Shown here piece after piece: positions 1 to 11,724 of a DNA stretch of 64,000 nucleotides. The stretch is from positions 4,526,001 through 4,590,000 of the forward strand of contig NC_063015.1 in assembly GCF_020509005.1 (NCBI RefSeq), written 5' to 3'. The DNA is from Fulvia fulva. Its lineage: Eukaryota; Ascomycota; Dothideomycetes; Mycosphaerellales; Mycosphaerellaceae. The notes below the pieces were generated by a model. That model saw nothing but the letters and a program-made list of their open reading frames with translations, was not told the origin of the DNA and made no database searches. Each line of letters begins with the position of its first letter. Position 1 is the stretch's first letter. Both the position numbers and the translations under genes were made by a program.

Positions 1-967
1 TAATAGGCTAGCGCCGGACTACCGGCTTATAGTATCCTTAGAACTAGCTATGTTCTAATTATATTAAAATCTAGAACGCTCTAGGTGGTCTAGAAGACAA
101 GCTATAGAATTTAATAGAATCTACGAGATATAACTTCTTACAAATCCGCTTCTTATTATAGATATACTACGTAATAGATTACCTATTACGTAGTATAGAA
201 GGTTCTAGGAGTCTATAATCGAATACAAATAAGAGTAGAATAAGCCCTCTAGATAGGACAAGCAACAAAGCAAGTCTACTACTCTTAACTACTACAACCT
301 CGACTATTATACTCGACTCATTACGACTATCTACGAATATCCTAAGGCTAGCTTCCGCTACGAACACCTTTTAATATAGTATAGCGTCTTAGGGTCTACT
401 AGTTCTAACCTAGAAATATAGAACACTAGGTAGATTTTTACGTCCTTTAGTAGTTATAGTTAGTAGTTAGCTAGTCCTCGTAACTCTTTAACGAGAAATA
501 GTCCGACTTTTATATAGTCTAGTTTCCGGGTTTTTCTTCTTATTCTAAGGTCTTTTATAAGGAGATAGACCTTATCCCCCTTTTTAAGCTAAGGTACTAT
601 TTATCGTTTTGCTCAAGATGCGGAGAGCTTGGTCTATATCTTCGTAATTTGCTTATTTATGTCTTTATATACCTTTCGTAGGTCCGATATTATAGTAATA
701 GCTCTTTCTACTTACGGGTATTATCCCTCTTTACCGAATAGCGTAGGATACTTTCTATAGTTCGCGAAGAAAGGAGTTTCGTCTATAGTATTAGACTTAT
801 AATTGTTTAAGGCTAGCTATACTATAGGTAGGAGTGATATCTAATTGTCCTACGCGTAGTTAACGTAGTACCGTAGGTATTATTCTAATGTTTAGTTTGC
901 CCTCTTAGTCTAACTATCCGTCTATACGTAGTATACTATAGATAGTTTATGTTTAATTCCGATCGTA
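1..967 (-). mobile_element. Gypsy-D LTR retrotransposon, integrase 3' part (segment 1 of 2)
   Basis: Minus-strand remnant continuing from 8108 onward across the Gypsy-A insertion. Around 490-545 the minus strand reads as a degenerate integrase C-terminal motif (RKTRKLDYIKVGPF), typical of the post-core region of chromovirus-like Gypsy integrases. The left part is expected to hold the integrase tail and perhaps a chromodomain, but I could not align one convincingly. The element runs off the left edge of the window, so its 3' LTR is not seen. The last five bases (963-967, TCGTA) are one copy of the target duplication made by Gypsy-A. All frames are closed by RIP-type stops, so it is dead. Confidence 0.75.
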
Positions 968-1165
968 TATTACGGGCGAGAGTACTATAATAGGGTCGGG
1001 TAAAGACATATATAGTTACGCGAGCTATCTAAGAGAGCGCGAGAAGCGCGAGAAGATAAAGTCGCGCAAATCGAGCTAGCGGGTACTAGCGGCCGCTAGC
1101 GCGCGGGCGTACGGTCGACGATACTATATTACGAGATAGTTAGTAAAAAGGGCTATCAAGTAATA
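968..1165 (-). repeat. Gypsy-A 3' LTR
   Basis: 198-bp direct repeat matching 7910-8107. It follows the polypurine tract at 1166-1180 (read on the minus strand), so it is the 3' LTR. Its outer end touches the TCGTA target duplication at 963-967. Confidence 0.93.
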
Positions 1166-1180
1166 GTACCCCCCCTCCTC
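1166..1180 (-). other. Polypurine tract of Gypsy-A
   Basis: Minus strand reads GAGGAGGGGGGGTAC directly before the 3' LTR. It is the plus-strand DNA primer site expected in Gypsy elements, and nearly the same tract precedes the 3' LTRs of Gypsy-B1 and B2. Confidence 0.85.
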
Positions 1181-4100
1181 GAATAAGGAGCTCCTACGAC
1201 GTTTCTACGTTTAATACTTAGAGCGTATAGAGGGCTATCGCTAGTACTAATACCGGTACTAGTTTCGAGAGCTTTATCGAGGAAGCTATAGTTATGCTTA
1301 AATATACGGCCTAAGGATTAGCGCTAGCCCGTATTAAGTTGCCGGCTAATCGAGTCCGTCGAAGGTAGGCTTAGGTTTGTCTAGGTATCGCTAGTAGAAC
1401 GCGATTACGAGTTCTTTATATCTAGGTAGTACGGCTAACTACTTAGCCTAGCTCCGCGTACGATCCTTCTAAATAACTATATACTATATATTGTTATACC
1501 TAATCTTAGAATCTACTAGATCCTCTACTTCGTATTCCTCCGATACCTAGCCTTCGCGTTAGACGATTACGGGCGCTAGTAGTAGTCTACGTTATCTAGG
1601 CATCCCTTTAGTTACTACGCGGCGTAACTTACTCGTATAGAACACGTTATAGATCTATATCCTATTACTAAGTTCGAGTTTATACGAGCGTCTACCTACG
1701 GCCCTAACGACTCAAAACGGTCTAAGGAACTTATAATCGAGTTTCTTACTTAGGCGTATAGTCTTAATATCACGGGCATCTAGTAGAACTATATCGTTAG
1801 ACTAGTAGGTAGGCGCTAGCGCTCGCCGAGTATTTACGGCGTCGGCCGTTCGTACTTACGTAAAAGTATATACGTCGCGTAGCTTATCTAGGCGGTCGCG
1901 GCGTATAGACTCGAGTACCCGCCGTATTTATACTTAAGTGTCTTATATATTATTGACTAACGCGTTAGCGGCCTCGACGTTAGGTACTTCCCGAGCTATA
2001 ACTTATAGTTAAGCTAGGCTACTAAACTCTATCTACGGGTAGCGGCTAGGGTCGGCGAAGAATAGAGTTATTCTAGTACCTATAGACTCGTAATTATTAA
2101 GGGCGAACTCGGCGTCGGGTAGTAACTCGACCTAGTTATCTTATTAATAGTTAGTATAGGCGCGGATATACTATTCGAGTATATAGTTTATACGTTCTAA
2201 TTACCTATCCGTTTCTAGATAGAAGGCTATAGAAAGATTCTAGTAGATACTAAGCCTTACGTAGAGTCTACGGAAGAGCGTACTAACGAATTATATACCT
2301 CTATCGCTTACGACTACCTCTAGTAGGCCGTATACGGGGAATATATACTTATAGAACAAGGTAGCGGCGTACTTAGCGTTTAAGTCATTAGTAGGGAGTA
2401 GCCGTACGTATTTAGTTAGTATATCGGTAACTATTACAATATATTTATAGATTAGTCTAGTATCGGGATCTTTACTAGCGGGCAGGTCGACGATAAAGTC
2501 TACGGCGATATACTTCTATTCGTAACCGGGCGTATAGTATAGGGATAGGGTACCTTACTTTATTAGTCTTAATAGAGTCGAGCGCCTATATATTAGGTAG
2601 TATCGTACGTATCTTACGACGTTACTTACTATACTAGGCTAGAAGAGGTTTTGCCGTTATAGTAGATTAAAAGTCCTCGCTATGCCTTAGTAGCTAGCTA
2701 CTCTACTATTATAGTATTTACGTACTATCCGGGTACGGAGGTTCTAAAAGGCTAGGATATATAAGGCTTTGTCGACGTATAGTCGATCCGCGATAATTTC
2801 GTAATCTAATACGGCGATCTTCTATTATTATAGCTATACCTTAGCGATCCCTTACTAGAGATCGGACTTTAGTTTAAGTATACGTGTCGTTATAGACCGG
2901 CTATTATATACTTCTATATATAGTTTTTCTTTATATAACTCCGTTTACTCCCGTTCCTCTAGTAGCGTAGGTTCGTCTAACGGCTCTATACTTCCTTCGA
3001 CAGGTTGCTCGTTACTAGGCGTCTCTTTGACTAGGACTCTACTATCTAGTTCTAAGTCGACGTTACTACCTACCTCGGCGTCGTTTAGTTCGAGTAGCGG
3101 CTATATTACGTCTCGCTAGGCGAGGCGGGTTAATCGCCGGGGGATAGTAATATCGCTAGTATAGTAGTCTTCTTCTTTATCGTCCGAGTCGTAAATTAAT
3201 AGTACTTAATAGTTTATTAGTAGGTCGTCCTATACTTATATAGCGAACTAAGTAACGATGTCTAGGTTATAGGGTTTTAGAATAGTCTATTATTAATACT
3301 ACGTTCTAGTATCGTCTACCCCCGCCGGTATGTCCTAAGAGCGACGGGTAAGACTATCTAGTTTCGTTCCTTAGGCGCCCGGGCGATAGGTAATCTTAAA
3401 GTTAAACTAGGATAGGAACTTAGCCTAGCGTACCTAGCGCCGGTTAAGCTACTTAGTAGTTATAAAGTACTTAAGATTACGGTGATTAGTAAGTACCCGA
3501 ACTAGCTTATTGTCTATAGCGCCGATAAGTTCCTATTACTATTCTTTAAACGCCTTAACGATAGCTAGGGGCTCTTTGTCGTAAATGTCGTAGTTATATT
3601 CTTATAGACTAAGCTTCTTCGAGTAGAACGCTACGGGTCTAAGGACGCCGTTAATTATCTATAATAGTACCCCTATATTAACCTAGTCGCTAGAGTCTAT
3701 TTCTACCTAAATCTACTCGCCTAGTTAATAATAGGCTAGTATACCTACTTGGCTAAAGCGCGACTTAAGTTCCTTAAAGGCTATATCGTACTATTAGGTC
3801 TATATAAAGGGTAGCTTCTTGACTACCTTACCGTCGACTTTGCTCTTTTTACCTATCTTTGTAAGGTCTATAAGGCATACGGTTACTTTAGAGAAGGCGT
3901 AGATAAACTTCCTATAGAATCTAGTAAAGCTAAGGAACGTAAGAACGTCCTTAACGTTACGAGGCACCTCCTAGTTTATAATAGCTTTAATCTTTATAGG
4001 GTCTATCTTAACGCCCTCCGTTGTGATAATAAGGCCTAGGTATTTGATTCGTTTAACGTAGAATTTATACTTATCGATGTCTACTAGTAGCCCTATATCC

Positions 4101-7100
4101 CGTAGTCTATATAGGACCTTTCGTACGTAAGCTCTATAATTATCTAAGGAGCCGTCCGTATAAATTAGGACGTTATCGAGGTATACTATAGCGAAGTCGT
4201 CTAGGAATTCTCGAAGGATGTTGTTGATCTTACGCTACTAACTACTAGGGCTATTATAGAGGCCGAACGGAAGGACCTTAAACTAGTATAATCTATACCT
4301 AGTAATAAAGGCGGTTATCTATTCGTCCCCCTTACGGATACGTATATTGTTAAATACGGCGACGATATTAAGCTTAGTAAACTACTTAGCCTTAGAAACT
4401 CGCTTAAGTGTCTCCCTTAATAGAGGTATTAGGTATTAGTCCTTAACTATAATAGTATTTAGGGCGCGGTAGTTGACGTAGACGCGGAGTCCGCCTCCTA
4501 GCTTTTTAATAATTAATACGAGAGATAATATGTCTAATTTAGATAGTTCGACCGTGCCGTTAGCTATACTATTATTAATAAATTTCTTAACGACTACTAG
4601 CTAATCCGGGTTTATACTAAAGGCCTTCTTATAGGGTCGCTACGCTTCTAATCCTAGTTTCAAGTTGATTATATAGTCGGACGGGCTGTACTTAGGCAGC
4701 TTAAACTCGCTCTTATACCTAAAGGCGTCGGCTAGGTCGTAATATTCGGGCGGTAGCTTAGCCTTCGGGTCCTATACCTTGTTCTTATTTATAAAGAGTT
4801 CTAGATTATCTAGCGATATAGTAAAGGTAGAGGTATACTCCCCGTCGTCGAAATCCTCCGGCTATAGTACGAAGAGCTTATCGCCGTCTAGCTAGTCTTA
4901 TCGCTTCTAGGCTCGCTCTACTATACGATAATAGGCGTCCGCGCTAATAAAATAGATATTGGGTTCTAGCTCGGGTAATACTAGTTTCGGCGCCTTAGGC
5001 TTACTATTATCGGCTTCTATTATAATTGTATAAGGCATACCGTTCTTATAATAATGTTAGTAGTAGGTAGGCTTATCGAAGCTAAGTGTCTTATGTTTAA
5101 AGCTATATAAAGGGTCGTGTTCTTCGAGCTAGAAGATACCTAGTACTAGGTCGTACTTATCGAGGTTAGTAACGTAGTATAGCTCTTAACTAGTATAGCT
5201 ACTAATAGTAACGTCTATTAGTGCTACTTCGAGTAGTTATATAGCCGCTCCGTTAGCTATACGTAGGCGTCTTAGCCTTTCTAGCTTAAAGGTAGGGACT
5301 TTGTTTTCGTAAACGAATCTTAGGTTAATAAACTTAGAGGAGGCGCTAGTATTAGAGAGGGTAAGTACGTTTGCTCTTCTACCTAATATACTAGTTATAG
5401 TACTAGTATATACTATATACTTTCTATACGTTAGTTATATATATATAGGCGTATAGGTGTCACCCTTAGCTATTACTATATATAGGTATTCTTCCTCTTA
5501 GATATATATCTCGTAGTCTTGTTCTTCGTGTTTATAATTCGTAGATTCGTATATTACTCCTTTAGCGTAACGGTACTAAGGAGCTAGGCATTTCCCTAAA
5601 CGGGTAGTACTTCGATCTAGAGGGCTAGCGCGTCGGTTATAGCGTTAAGAGCAATAGGTGTTTCGCGGTTAACGTCGCCGGTACGCTACTTACCGCGGGA
5701 GTTATAAAGAATATATACGGGGTCGAGGCCGGTATGTCTAGGTTCACGATAGCGGAAGTAGCGGCCTTACTAGCGTAGCCGGTCGCGGAGTTTATCGGTA
5801 AGCTTAGGTAGTATATTATAACGCTAGGGGATAAGGCGTACGGCCGGGCTAGCGTTCTAGGTACGCGTAGAGACCGTAAGCGTATTGTTTATAGTAGGCG
5901 GCGCGGCTCGTAGTACTATACTAGCGCTCTGTTATCTAAAGCCCTATTAGCCTTATCCTTAACTACTACGACGCCCGTTACCGCCTTACTAGGTGTCCTT
6001 ATCCTTATCCCTCTTACTATATATACTCTTTACGGTATTATATACCTCTTCTTTATCTTTAGCGATACGAATGAACTAGCTAACGGGGTCTATAAGCTAG
6101 TAGTCCTCTACCTTCTTTATCTAGAACTTGTTTAGGCTAATCTATAGCTCGTACGACACTATAGGCTTGCCGGCCTTAGTACTAAGGCGGCGGTATTTAA
6201 CGATATATTTACTAAACTCCTAGCCGTACTTCTACTTTAGCTAGTATAGGTCGCGTCTAGCCTTAAGCTTAATGTCTCGAGGACTCTTACCGAAGTTATT
6301 GTCTAACTCGTCCTATATATCCTCGAGGCTTACCTATTCGTCGTTCTCGATAGCCGTACGGATAATATCCCTAGAGGTACCGAGAGTATAACGCTTAACG
6401 TAGTTAAAGATATTACGGTAAGGTATTTATATAGTATATCGTACCGCGATAGAGTCCTTATAGCTCTCTTTCTAGTCGATATAGGAGAGCTCGCCTAAGT
6501 TGTCGAACTCTTTAGGATAGAGGAAACGTTAGTTAGTTTAGGCGGCGAATATCGTAGTATTATTAGTACGGGCTACTAAGGGTACGAGAGAACCGGCGCG
6601 GGTAGTACGGTTATAGGTACGGGCCTAATAGCCGCTACCTACTAGAGTCTAAGAACGACGGGTACCGGCTTATAGGAATCCTTCTAGACTAGTAGTCTAC
6701 TATTTTTACTACTACGGCTATTACTAGGGTCGTAACTACTTAGGGAAAGTAAGCGGGCGGTCTCGCTCGCTTAGTAAGGCGGTAAGCCGGGCTTATATCT
6801 TAAGTTACGAGATCTTAGTGTCCTACTATATAATCTTGGCCTTAAGTTAGTCGACTTCGTCCTCTACTTACTCGAGATAGCTATTAGTAGTATTAATATA
6901 GCCTACTAGCTTATCGGTAATCTTCTTATAGTACTCCTTAGTTACGGCGTCGTCTAAGGCTATTTATAGTATCTAGATACGGGCCTTAGTATCTTCCTAG
7001 GATGTCTAATATATTGTAGTATCGGCTTATATCTTATCTCGCTCGGTTACTATATCCTATCGGTCTTCGAAGACGATATTATATTCTTCTTAGAGCTTCG

Positions 7101-7909
7101 CGAGTTTAGTATCGACTTGATCGGGTTCCTCGCGATAGCGTTGTACCTAGGCTCGGGAGTAGTCGAGTATAACCTTCTAGTATACGTACCTATCTATAGT
7201 ACTCTTAACCTTAAGATATATAGTATTAGGCCGTAAGGTAACTACTCTCTTAAATACTTCGGTATCGGCGATCTTATAGTTTATTAGATCGTACTCGAAG
7301 TCTATATCGTCGAAGTCGATCTAGTCTAGTCTATACGAGGAGGCGATATGCTATTAATAAACTATATAAAGTCGATACCTTTACTATTGTCCTCGTAAGA
7401 CGAGAGACGAGTATCTTCGATATCTAGTTATACTAGCTTCTTAACCTCTACCCTACTACCCTCGTGTCGTATTAAAGACTAAGGCGTATTATTAGTTATA
7501 GAAATTTATGAATCGGGTATATAAAGATAAGAGAGAGTAGACCTACCTATACTAAACGGCGGTATGTCCCTATCTATTCTATTTCCTTACTTATACTATA
7601 TCCTACTTACGCGGTCCGGGTATACTATCGCTAAGGATTAAGTTGAGCTAGTTCTAAAGTTCTAGGTTCTAAGGGTCTCCGGTTAGTAACTCGGCTAAGA
7701 TATAGGGCGTACGATATAGGTACTACTATCGCTAAGTAACGGCGGTAGGTCGTATACTTAAAGGTCGTAGGGGAGGGCGTCGAGAGGCCTCGTTAGCGTT
7801 CTCTATTATCGCGAATTGATCGTACGGTCTAGTACTATCGTACTATCTCGGGCGGTCTCGGTATTGTACGTAAAGGTTAGCTCTCTACTCGTAGGTAGGC
7901 GTAACTAAC

Positions 7910-8107
7910 TATTACGGGCGAGAGTACTATAATCGGGTCGGGCAAAGATATATATAGTTACGCGAGCTATCTAAGAGAGCGCGAGAAGCGCGAGAAGATA
8001 AAGTCGCGCAAATCGAGCTAGTAGGCACTAGCGGCCGCTAGCGCGCGGGCGTATAGCCGACGATACTATATTACGAGGTAGTTAGTAAAAAGGGCTGTCT
8101 CGTAACA
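7910..8107 (-). repeat. Gypsy-A 5' LTR
   Basis: 198-bp direct repeat matching 968-1165. It ends GTAACA and is followed by TCGTA (8108-8112), the second copy of the target duplication. Confidence 0.93.
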
Positions 8108-10645
8108 TCGTAGCTACTAGCGTTTTCTAATAGTTTGACGTAAACAGCTTGTCCCTATCTCTAATAAAGACCTTAGGGAATCCGTAGTATCTAACTAACT
8201 TGTCTAGAACGAGGTATCCGAGTTGTTCTACTATATAAGTTTCGCTCGTAGGTATAAAGTATATATATTTAGTTAAGCGATCGACTATAACTAGGATTAT
8301 GTCGTAGGTTATACCCGTCTCTTAATCTATTAAGTTAGGTAACTTAGTAATAAAGTCTATAGTTACTTCGTCCTATAGTTACGTCGGTAGCGTCCTAAAT
8401 TATATTTGTCTATATTTCTCGTGTCGTATCGCCTTGTTCTGCTAGTAGTATATATACTCTCTAATTTACTATAGCACCTTTTGTCTTATCTATAGGAATG
8501 AGAAGCTACGCTATATAATCTCGAGAGTCTTTATAGTTCTAGGATGTATATACGTACTATTGTCGTAGTATTGACGTATATATTCTTATTCTCGTTCTTT
8601 CGGTACTTAATATTTCCCTTATACTAGTAGGAACTGTTCTTCCGTATCCTAAAGAGCGCGTACTATATTGTTAAACTCCTTTATATTAGCGCTTAGGCTT
8701 CTATCTAGATTAGCCTTAAGTACTTATTATCGTACTAGTTCCTTTCCTTCTATATAGTTGCTTCTTCGGCTTAGTACGTCGGCCCTACTATTGTCCTTTC
8801 CTACGGTATAGCGGATTTCGAACTTATACTATCTAAGTAGTTCCGACTAGCGGGCCTGTCTTCGGGTCAATACTTTTGTCGTAGTAAAGTAAGTGAGATT
8901 CTTATAATTAGAAAGAATCGTTAGCTTAGGTACTCCTTCCGCGTATACTCTCTAGTACTATATAGTAGCAACAATAGCGAGACGTCCCTTATTATAGATG
9001 TCGTAGTTTTGTTCCGCGGGTGTCATTTTTCTCGAGTAATAGGCTACTAGGTGTCGTCTCCTATTATGCTCCTACGTAAGGTATACTCCTATAGCTATAT
9101 CCGATACGTCCGTTTCGATCTAGACTTCTTTCGTACCGTCGAACAATCGAAGTATAGGTATAGAGGCGTATTGTTCCTTAAGTAGGTTAAACGCCTATTT
9201 TTCTCTATTACCCTATATCTACTTAGTGTCTTTCCGTATAAGTACGGTTATAGCCGCGGCTATCTTAGAGTAATCCTTAATAAACTTTCGGTTATAGTTT
9301 ACTAGTCCTAAGAATGATTATACGTCCTTGATATTAGCCGGTTCTAGCTATTCTTAAATAGATTATGTCTTTACTAGGTCGATTTGGATTCCTATTATAC
9401 TAATAATAAATCCTAAGAACTTAACCTATTTCTTATAGAACTCGTATTTCTCTAGTACCGTCTTAAACCCTACTCGAGTAAGCCGTTTAAAGACGTCCTA
9501 GACTGTCGTAATATAATTCTATAATAATCCCTTAGTATAGACGAGGATGTCGTCTATATAGGTAATGACGTACACGTCGAGAAGGTCTCTTAGTATCTTA
9601 TTAACTAGGTCTTAATAGGATACGGGTATATTAGTCAGACCTATAGGTATAACTAGGAACTCGTAGAGTCCGTATTAGGTCCTAAAAACGGTTTTCTATT
9701 CTTCTCCTTCTACTATCCGTATAGCGTAGAAGGCTTCTCGTAGGTCAATTTTTGTGTACTAGTCCGATCTAGTAAGTCTATCTTATACTTCTTCGATGTT
9801 TAGTAGTAGGTATCGGTTCTTAATTATAATCTCGTTTAACTTCCGGTAGTCTTATACGAGTCGTAGTTTCCTATTTAGTTTTAGAACAAATATATATAGA
9901 GTTCCCGCGCTAGAGGTGGATCGTCTTATCTATCCTTTAGCGAGTTTCTCCTTTAGCTATTCTCGTAGGGTTTCTAGCTCTTTTTCGGACATCTAATATA
10001 GGGGTCCCTATAGAGGCTCTTTCCCTAGCTAAATGTTTATCTTATAATCCTATAGGCGGTGCTTAGGAAGTATATCTTTGCCTTTTTCCTCTTTAAAGAG
10101 TCTTTTCTACTTAGGTACTCTTTAGGGATAGCTAGTTCCGATATACTAGTATCCTTTAATAGTACGTTACGTCTATCCGTTCCGGTAACTTCGTAGTCCG
10201 GCGGCCCTACGCTAGTATCTATCCCGGTCAAAGGTAGTTCTTCTATCCTTCGATTTGGTATAAGCTTAAATATATTAAGCTATTTCCTTGCCTTATCTAC
10301 TATCGTCCGCTATCGATACGTAGGCTAAATACTAATAACGTAATTATATTCCCTAAATATAAGTACTCCTTTCTTCTAGTCTATAACTAGGTTATACTTT
10401 CTTAACTAAGGTATACCTAATACTATGTTATAACTAGCTATATTAGTGACATCTAAGGTAATTTCCTCGTAGTACCGTTAGATAGTAAGTAGTAATAGTA
10501 TTGTCTCCTATTCTACGCTAGGTAACGATAATCCGTCTACTACGATTAACTCGTAACCCTATTTCTTCTTTAGGGTAGCTAACCCGTTTCTTCTTATAAA
10601 AGACTCGGAGACAAAATTTTTCGCTACTCCGGAGTTAATTATAGA
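8108..10645 (-). mobile_element. Gypsy-D, integrase core to protease (segment 2 of 2)
   Basis: Minus-strand continuation of the element at 1-967. Going downstream on the minus strand one meets a protease-like motif (NSGVAKNFVSESFI near 10,590-10,630; canonical Asp replaced by Asn), reverse transcriptase (LLDVYVITYIDDILVYT near 9540-9590), RNase H (about 8830-8920) and the integrase core (YLVLDKLVRYYGFPKVFI near 8160-8215). Gag and the 5' LTR are missing: the element stops just upstream of the protease motif, where plus-strand Gypsy-B1 begins. It carries many RIP-type TAG/TAA stops. The family is distinct from A, B and C because its motifs differ. It was the host of the Gypsy-A insertion. Confidence 0.85.
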
Positions 10646-11724
10646 GCTATAGAACTTGAAAAACGCGTAGAGTCGTATTAGAACATAGAATACGGTAAGG
10701 CGTATAGCGCGTAAATACCTAGAGAACGTAACGCGGCGATATTATTAGTAGGTAGTTACGCGCTCGTAGATAGTTAGGAAATAGGTATTGTTACGCCTCC
10801 CCCGAACCTAGACACTATAACTTTATAGACGAACGGCGGCATACTACCGCTACTAAAGCCTAAGAGTAAAGGTAAGTAGCGTATATCTCTTTTCCCCGAC
10901 CTCTCCTCTTTTCCTTAGAGTTAGATATAGGACGATAACCGGCGGGTTATAGTAGACACCGGTATCGCGCTATAATAAGAGATTAATAAAGCTTACTAGA
11001 AGGCCTTCGAGCGAGAAGAAGGTAGTAAGATTAACTTTATAGAACTATTCGAGTTTAAGCTTAAAGAGAACCTAGGCGGCGACCTAGACGAGGTATACCT
11101 ATTACTCGACGAGGTAGAGTACATTCTCGTATCCGAATACTAGAATATTATACGAGATAAACTTACGACCTATATATCCTAGTACCTAAAGACTACCTAC
11201 GACTTCGTACTATAGGTAGTGAATATAGCGATCACTAAAGGTAGATAACTCGATGTAATAGAGCGAGCTAATAACCTCTAGAACACCTAGTATACTACGC
11301 TATATACCGAGTATAACCGTATCTATAAGATACTACGAAGCGAGGAGGCTATAATATAGAAGATAGCCGTAGACCTAAAGAGTAAGAAGGATTATAACCT
11401 AGTAAAGTTATAAGAGGTAGAGAAGAAGTATAGAGAGGCTAATAACCTATATAAGTAATTTAGCGAGATTTACGAAAAGGAGAAGAAGAAGGTATAGGAT
11501 ACCGAAGCTAAGAACTAGGCTCTATAGAAGGAGGTTAACAATCTAAAGACTCGACTCTAAGCTACTAAAGACACTATATAGAATAGAGTTAGGGGCCGCT
11601 CTAGTCGCCGACCCTCCTATTTACCTCCGCGCGAGACTTTACTTAAGTAGCTAATACGTAAGTATCGTAAAGCTACTAGTAGAGGCGGCAGCGGCGGAGG
11701 CGGTAGTAACGATAATAATAATAG
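10646..11724 (+). mobile_element. Gypsy-B1, segment 1 (gag)
   Basis: Plus-strand segment whose sequence parallels 36,460-37,510 of Gypsy-B2, covering the first part of gag. The 5' LTR and leader, present in B2 at 36,208-36,460, are absent, so B1 is 5'-truncated where it meets Gypsy-D head to head. The exact junction is uncertain by about 10 bases. The segment ends at the 15-bp duplication CGATAATAATAATAG (11,710-11,724) made by LINE-1. Confidence 0.88.

Larger units (their letters stand above)
968..8107 (-). mobile_element. Gypsy-A, complete LTR retrotransposon (RIP-inactivated)
   Basis: A structurally complete element of 7.1 kb inserted in Gypsy-D. Two 198-bp LTRs (968-1165 and 7910-8107) begin TATTACGGGC and end GTAATA/GTAACA, the RIP-altered form of TGTTAC...GTAACA. 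They are flanked by a perfect 5-bp target duplication TCGTA (963-967, 8108-8112). Order on the minus strand is gag (about 5600-7400), protease region (about 5000-5300), reverse transcriptase (near 4150-4200, reading FLDDFAIVYLDNVLIYTD), RNase H (about 3450-3650) and integrase (about 1200-2900, including YIAVDFIVDLP near 2500 and LLPDAEFALNN near 2120). A purine tract abuts the 3' LTR at 1166-1180. That order puts it in Metaviridae (Ty3/Gypsy). The LTRs differ at about 14 positions including a few transversions, so it is the oldest complete insertion here. No frame is open. Confidence 0.93.

Noticed and set aside
968..8107. Possibility that the long plus-strand readable stretch at 1200-2000 is an extra gene of Gypsy-A
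   Set aside because: The minus strand there reads as integrase (LLPDAEFALNN and downstream), so the plus reading is antisense.
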